Part shown: positions 6,797 through 10,589 of the stretch, piece after piece
Layout: every line of letters starts with the position of its first letter
Numbering within the stretch: position 1 is the first letter of the stretch
Assembly (NCBI GenBank): GCA_934409175.1
Contig: CAKRVX010000071.1
Span: forward strand, 1-10,589
Origin: an uncultured Blautia sp.
GTDB taxonomy: Bacteria; Bacillota; Clostridia; Lachnospirales; Lachnospiraceae
Direction: 5' to 3'
DNA length: 10,589 nt
Program-made: the position numbers and the translations under genes
Notes under the pieces: generated by a model
What the model saw: the letters and a program-made list of their open reading frames with translations, nothing else
What the model was told of the DNA's origin: nothing
The model's database searches: none

Positions 6797-8509
6797 TTAA
6801 CAGTAATTCTGAATCACGATCTGAATATTTTCCCGTCCCCGAAAACTATTTACTTCTGGATAATAAGTCACAGAAACACTGCCTTTTCTCTTAGCAAACT
6901 CTGCAAATTCTTCAGCTTCTCCAAAATAAACCCCATCTATGACCGTACCCGACATATCCATAAGTTTTACTTTTGCCACATTTCGATTTTTTCCAAAAAC
7001 ATGGCATTCCAGGACTCGCAGCCCTTTCTGTGCAAAAACTGGTTTTGTATTTCCTTTGCCAAATGGTTCCAGTAAGGAAATCTGCTCTATAAGCCTCTTA
7101 TTTATATAAGAAACAGGCATTGGAACATCTATAACAACTTTCGGACACAGATCTTCCTCTGTAAGAGTGCAATTCTGATTCAACCGTTTTCGAAATTCAT
7201 CAATATTTTTTTCTTCCATGGACAAACCGGCCGCCATAGGGTGACCTCCAAACTGTGTCATCAGATCTGCGCATTTTACCAGTTCTTCAAACATGGAATA
7301 TCCCTCTATAGAGCGCCCGCTTCCTTTTACTTCTGCCTCTCCTCTGGTCAGTACAATAGACGGCTTATGATATTTTTCCCTGATTCTTCCTGCTATGATT
7401 CCAGCAATACTTTCATGGCAGTCCGGTAAAAATATCACAAGAACTCTGTCATTCCTGATTGAAGTAGTTTCCACCAGTCTGATCGCTTCGTCCTTTCCTT
7501 TCTCTGTCAACGCCTTTCTGCTCTGATTTAATGCTGTCAGGTCTCCTGCAAGTCTGGCAGCTTCATCATGATCTCCGGCATTCAGAAGCGCCAGTGATCG
7601 CGCTGCTGTATCCAGTCTTCCACTTGCATTAATACATGGTCCAAGGACAAATCCAATATGATAAGAAGTTATTTTCATATCTTCTAGCCCATTGGCGCGT
7701 ATCAGTTCCTGCAACCCGATATTTCTGGTGTCCTTTAAACGTCTCAGACCCTCTTTTACCAGAATACGGTTTTCTCCCTGAAGCTCCATCACATCACCCA
7801 CTGTCGCAATAGCAGCAAGTTCATAATATTCTTCCAGTTCCTTCCTGGGGATTCCATATTCTTCATATAACGCAGTGATCAGCTTAAATGCTACTACCGC
7901 ACCACAAAGTCCCTTTTCCGGATACTGGCAATCCGATTGCTTGGGATTGAGAATGGCATTTGCAGGAGGCAATATTACCTGACGTATCCCATTTATTTCT
8001 CTGTATGGAATTTCATGATGATCCGTTACGATTACTGTCATATTCTTTTTTCGTGCCATCTCTATTTCTGCTGCTGCGGCAATACCGTTATCACAGGTTA
8101 TAATGGTATCAATCGCATCTTCCTCTGCCTTGTTGATAAGATGTTCATGAATTCCATATCCATCTGCCACCCTGTCCGGAATATATGTATCCACTTTTGC
8201 TCCGATTCTTCTCAGACCTTTTAAAAGCACAAATGTAGCTGTGACACCATCTATATCGTAGTCCCCTATAATGCGCATTTTAGCCTGCACAGATACTTTT
8301 TCCCTGATAATGTCTACTGCCTTTTTCATATCCTTCATCAGCCATGGCGAGGGAATATCCTCTATGGTTCCTGACAGATATTCCTGTATTTTCAAATCTC
8401 CCATCACATCTCTGTTTCTGATCAGTCTGGCAATTACTGGATCAATATGAAATTTTTCTCCTATTGCCTGAAAATCTGCCCTTTTGGCTGTCACTACCCA
8501 TTTTTCCAT
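6797..8509 (-). CDS. recJ: Single-stranded-DNA-specific exonuclease RecJ
   Basis: 570 residues, close to the usual RecJ length. RecJ degrades single-stranded DNA 5' to 3' in recombination, mismatch and excision repair, in the cytoplasm. DHH-family motifs appear in order: GDYDIDG at 82-88, CDNG at 139-142, TDHHE at 162-166, TVGDVMEL around 236-243, and INASGRLDTA at 293-302. The DHHA1 domain has GGHPMAAG at 421-428, and a C-terminal OB-type region follows with EPFGKGN at 481-487 and the fold up to about 570. Catalytic Asp and His residues are all present. One segment differs from textbook RecJ: HESIAGIIAGRI at 365-376, where Gly-Val-x-Gly-Ile-Val-Ala is usual. The ATG at 8509 follows AGGAGA by seven bases. 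The gene lies downstream of the secDF hairpin and upstream of the apt promoter, so it may be transcribed by read-through from secDF or from an unrecognised promoter. Confidence 0.96.
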   Translation of the reverse strand: MEKWVVTAKRADFQAIGEKFHIDPVIARLIRNRDVMGDLKIQEYLSGTIEDIPSPWLMKDMKKAVDIIREKVSVQAKMRIIGDYDIDGVTATFVLLKGLRRIGAKVDTYIPDRVADGYGIHEHLINKAEEDAIDTIITCDNGIAAAAEIEMARKKNMTVIVTDHHEIPYREINGIRQVILPPANAILNPKQSDCQYPEKGLCGAVVAFKLITALYEEYGIPRKELEEYYELAAIATVGDVMELQGENRILVKEGLRRLKDTRNIGLQELIRANGLEDMKITSYHIGFVLGPCINASGRLDTAARSLALLNAGDHDEAARLAGDLTALNQSRKALTEKGKDEAIRLVETTSIRNDRVLVIFLPDCHESIAGIIAGRIREKYHKPSIVLTRGEAEVKGSGRSIEGYSMFEELVKCADLMTQFGGHPMAAGLSMEEKNIDEFRKRLNQNCTLTEEDLCPKVVIDVPMPVSYINKRLIEQISLLEPFGKGNTKPVFAQKGLRVLECHVFGKNRNVAKVKLMDMSGTVIDGVYFGEAEEFAEFAKRKGSVSVTYYPEVNSFRGRENIQIVIQNYC

Positions 8510-8536
8510 CTGATGCTCTCCTGTATATCGTTATAT

Positions 8537-8567
8537 AAAACATCCCGGGGCATCACTGCCTCGGGAT
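8537..8567 (-). terminator. Strong hairpin with short U-tract between secDF and recJ (candidate intrinsic terminator or attenuator)
   Basis: The transcript contains ATCCCGAGGCA, a GTGA loop, and TGCCCCGGGAT: an 11-base-pair stem (8567-8557 with 8552-8542) carrying one G-U pair and a four-base loop. It is followed by GTTTTATAT. The stem is GC-rich and stable, but the U-run is only four bases, so termination is probably partial. It begins 18 bases after the secDF stop and ends 32 bases before the recJ ATG. It could reduce recJ expression relative to secDF or stabilise the secDF 3' end. Confidence 0.7.
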
Positions 8568-8585
8568 ATTATGTATTATAGCTGT

Positions 8586-10589
8586 TTATTTCTGTTCCTG
8601 TTCATTCTGCTGCTTTTCAGCCTCCTGAGCTGCCAGACGTTCAGCTACCCTTTTTCTGTTTTTCTTCTTTGGCTGAGTCGAATCTTTCTGAGACACATCG
8701 CGTGCCTTTTTAGGTGCTGAAGAAGATTTGCCGGATGCAGAAACTGCAGCGATTGCCGGCTGTCCTTTTCCTGTAAATTTCTTCTTCATTACATACCACA
8801 ATGCACCTGTAATACATACAGAAGAATATGCACCAACAAGAACACCAACCATCAGCGGTGCTGCAAACTCACGGATAGAAGAAACACCCATGATATAAAG
8901 AACAGCTACCATAACGAAAGTTGTAAAGGAAGTATAAATACTTCTTGTAAGTGTCTGCGTGATACTTGCATTTACAATCTCTTCCAGAGCCTCTCTGGAG
9001 CCACTGTGAAGATTCTCACGAATACGGTCAAAGATAACGATCGTCGCATTGATCGAGTAACCTACAATAGTAAGCATGCAGGCAATAAATGTATTACCTA
9101 CAGATACTCTCGCAATTGCATAGAATGCAAGTACAACCAGGACATCATGCAGAAGTGCAAGTACAGCGCTGCTTGCAAAACGAATATCTTTAAATCTGAA
9201 CCAGATGTAAAGAAGCATACAGATTGTGGCTACAATAACTGCTACGATCGCATCCTGACGCATTTCCTTACTTACTGTAGAGGAAATGCTTTCTGTAGAA
9301 ATTGTACTTTCATCTACTTTGAATTTGTCAACCAATGCTTTATTCAACGCCTCACGCTCACTCTGATTCAGAGAACGTGTTTTGATCACAACCTGATTGG
9401 TTCCTACTACCTTTGTAGGCTGAACATTTTTATCACCTGTCACCTCTTCTACAACCGGTGTTACTTCAGAGTCGATGGTCTTAATATCCATATCCTCATT
9501 AAATGTAACAGTTGTAGAAGTACCGCCTGAGAACTCAAGGCTGTAATTCAGTGCTTTATTTCCTGCATGTGAATTAACAATCATTGCCACCGGACCGCTG
9601 AGGATCAGAATAATGGAAATAATAAAGAATACTTTTTTCTTTCCAAGGAAATTTATTGCCTTGCGCTTCTTTGCAGATCCGTAGAATTTCGGATCACGTA
9701 CACCAACTGCATAAAGTGCATTTACAACAAATCTGGATACAACAAGTGCTGTGAACATTGAAATAACAATACCAAGAGCCAATGTGTAAGCAAATCCCTT
9801 GACTGTACCCGATCCAAGCCACATCAGAACGAATGCTGCGATCAGGGTTGTGATATTTCCATCGAAGATTGCGGAGAAAGCTTTGCTGAATCCGGCTTTG
9901 ATGGAATTTCTCACAGATACACCTGCACCGATTTCCTCACGGATTCGGGCATAAATAATAACATTGGCATCCACCGCCATACCGATACCAAGAATAATAC
10001 CAGCAATACCCGGAAGAGTAAGGGTGATATCAAAGGCATTCAGCGTGATCAGCATCAATGATGTATAAAGAATCAGCGCTACACCTGCAACAACACCAGG
10101 AACACGATATGCAATGATCATGAAAATAATAACAATAATCAGACCAATAGCACCTGCAAGAACACTTGTGGAAATTGCTTCCTCTCCAAGCTGTGCAGCT
10201 ACAACACTGGAACGAAGTTCCTCCAATTCCAGTCCCAGAGAACCGATACGGATATAAGAAGCAAGATTCTGTGCTTCCTCCAGATCGGACATTCCGCTGA
10301 TCTGTGCTTTTCCACCGGAAATCTCTTCATTTACATTAGGCGCACTGATAATCTGGTTATCATAAACGATAGCGATCTGTTTTCCTACATTGTTCTTTGT
10401 AGCTTCTGCAAATTTTGCCTTACCACTGTTATCTCCGTCAGAAGTAAGTGTAAGACTTACAACGTATTCCTTTGCACTTGTACTCTGATTCTGAACTGCC
10501 CCGCCCTGTGCATCTGCTACATCAGAGCCTTCCAGAACAACACTTCCGGATTCTTTAATCTCATCCATACTTCTGGAAAGAACATATCC
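8586..10589 (-). CDS. secDF: Fused SecDF protein-export membrane subunit (5' end cut by window edge)
   Basis: The frame is open to the right edge, so the true start, first membrane helix and most of the SecD P1 domain are outside; 667 residues are visible. SecDF uses ion flow to help pull preproteins through SecYEG. Numbering from the Met at 10568: the end of P1 (LTSDGDNSGKAKFAEAT, 41-57), five SecD helices from about 134 to 290 including GMAVDANV with Asp200, a short linker, SecF helix 1 at 312-331, LEFSGGT and the P4 domain to about 435, then five more helices to about 594 with LLHDV at 472-476 and FDRIREN at 513-519. Position 508, within GYSINATIV, is Ala where proton-pathway Asp is expected; Arg542 is kept. 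A hydrophilic Lys/Gln/Ala-rich cytoplasmic tail of about 65 residues ends the protein. SecD and SecF form one chain, as in Bacillus; many Clostridia keep them separate. Confidence 0.95.
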   Translation of the reverse strand, partial: GYVLSRSMDEIKESGSVVLEGSDVADAQGGAVQNQSTSAKEYVVSLTLTSDGDNSGKAKFAEATKNNVGKQIAIVYDNQIISAPNVNEEISGGKAQISGMSDLEEAQNLASYIRIGSLGLELEELRSSVVAAQLGEEAISTSVLAGAIGLIIVIIFMIIAYRVPGVVAGVALILYTSLMLITLNAFDITLTLPGIAGIILGIGMAVDANVIIYARIREEIGAGVSVRNSIKAGFSKAFSAIFDGNITTLIAAFVLMWLGSGTVKGFAYTLALGIVISMFTALVVSRFVVNALYAVGVRDPKFYGSAKKRKAINFLGKKKVFFIISIILILSGPVAMIVNSHAGNKALNYSLEFSGGTSTTVTFNEDMDIKTIDSEVTPVVEEVTGDKNVQPTKVVGTNQVVIKTRSLNQSEREALNKALVDKFKVDESTISTESISSTVSKEMRQDAIVAVIVATICMLLYIWFRFKDIRFASSAVLALLHDVLVVLAFYAIARVSVGNTFIACMLTIVGYSINATIVIFDRIRENLHSGSREALEEIVNASITQTLTRSIYTSFTTFVMVAVLYIMGVSSIREFAAPLMVGVLVGAYSSVCITGALWYVMKKKFTGKGQPAIAAVSASGKSSSAPKKARDVSQKDSTQPKKKNRKRVAERLAAQEAEKQQNEQEQK

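Noticed and set aside
8575..8580. Perfect TATAAT after the secDF stop as a recJ promoter
   Set aside because: The hexamer 17 bases upstream is GAACAG, nothing like a -35 box, and there is no TG extension; a chance match in AT-rich DNA is likely.
10566..10568. ATG at 10568 as the start of secDF
   Set aside because: The frame continues open to the window edge, and a start here would remove the first membrane helix and most of P1; it is an internal Met.

Overview
The window looks like a chromosomal housekeeping stretch from a low-to-moderate GC Gram-positive anaerobe of the Clostridia, most likely a Lachnospiraceae-type gut bacterium. The reasons are a fused SecDF, Shine-Dalgarno sequences of the AGGAGG type, a HemZ-type radical SAM protein, and the clostridial gene order secDF-recJ-apt-rel-(hydrolase)-hemZ-hisS. 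Every credible gene is on the minus strand, so transcription runs from high to low coordinates. I see no RNA gene, mobile element, CRISPR array or phage gene, and no gap above 300 bases. The longest non-coding stretch is the 153 bases between recJ and apt.

Layout in transcription order. The 3' two-thirds or so of secDF (protein-export motor subunit) enters at the right edge. A strong hairpin with a short U-tract lies between secDF and recJ (single-strand DNA exonuclease). After recJ an AT-rich gap carries a good sigma-A promoter (6727-6755), which should drive a tight six-gene operon: apt (adenine salvage), a bifunctional (p)ppGpp synthetase/hydrolase, a YcbL/YqgX-like metallo-beta-lactamase-fold hydrolase, hemZ, a stand-alone HD-GYP phosphodiesterase, and hisS, which leaves the window at the left edge. 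Spacing within the operon is 36, 32, -8, 17 and 12 bases.

For several genes the start giving the longest reading frame is not the likely one. Shine-Dalgarno placement moves the starts of apt, rel, the hydrolase, hemZ and the HD-GYP gene downstream; the last two then use TTG.

Functionally, the operon links purine salvage, the stringent-response alarmone enzyme and a tRNA synthetase, as in Bacillus, and adds a predicted c-di-GMP phosphodiesterase. No new system of the defence or mobile type is visible. The most notable points are an Ala in SecF where the proton-pathway Asp is expected, an archaeal/eukaryotic-type HisRS at the usual hisS position, the HD-GYP gene inside a rel operon, and the lack of dtd between rel and hisS.
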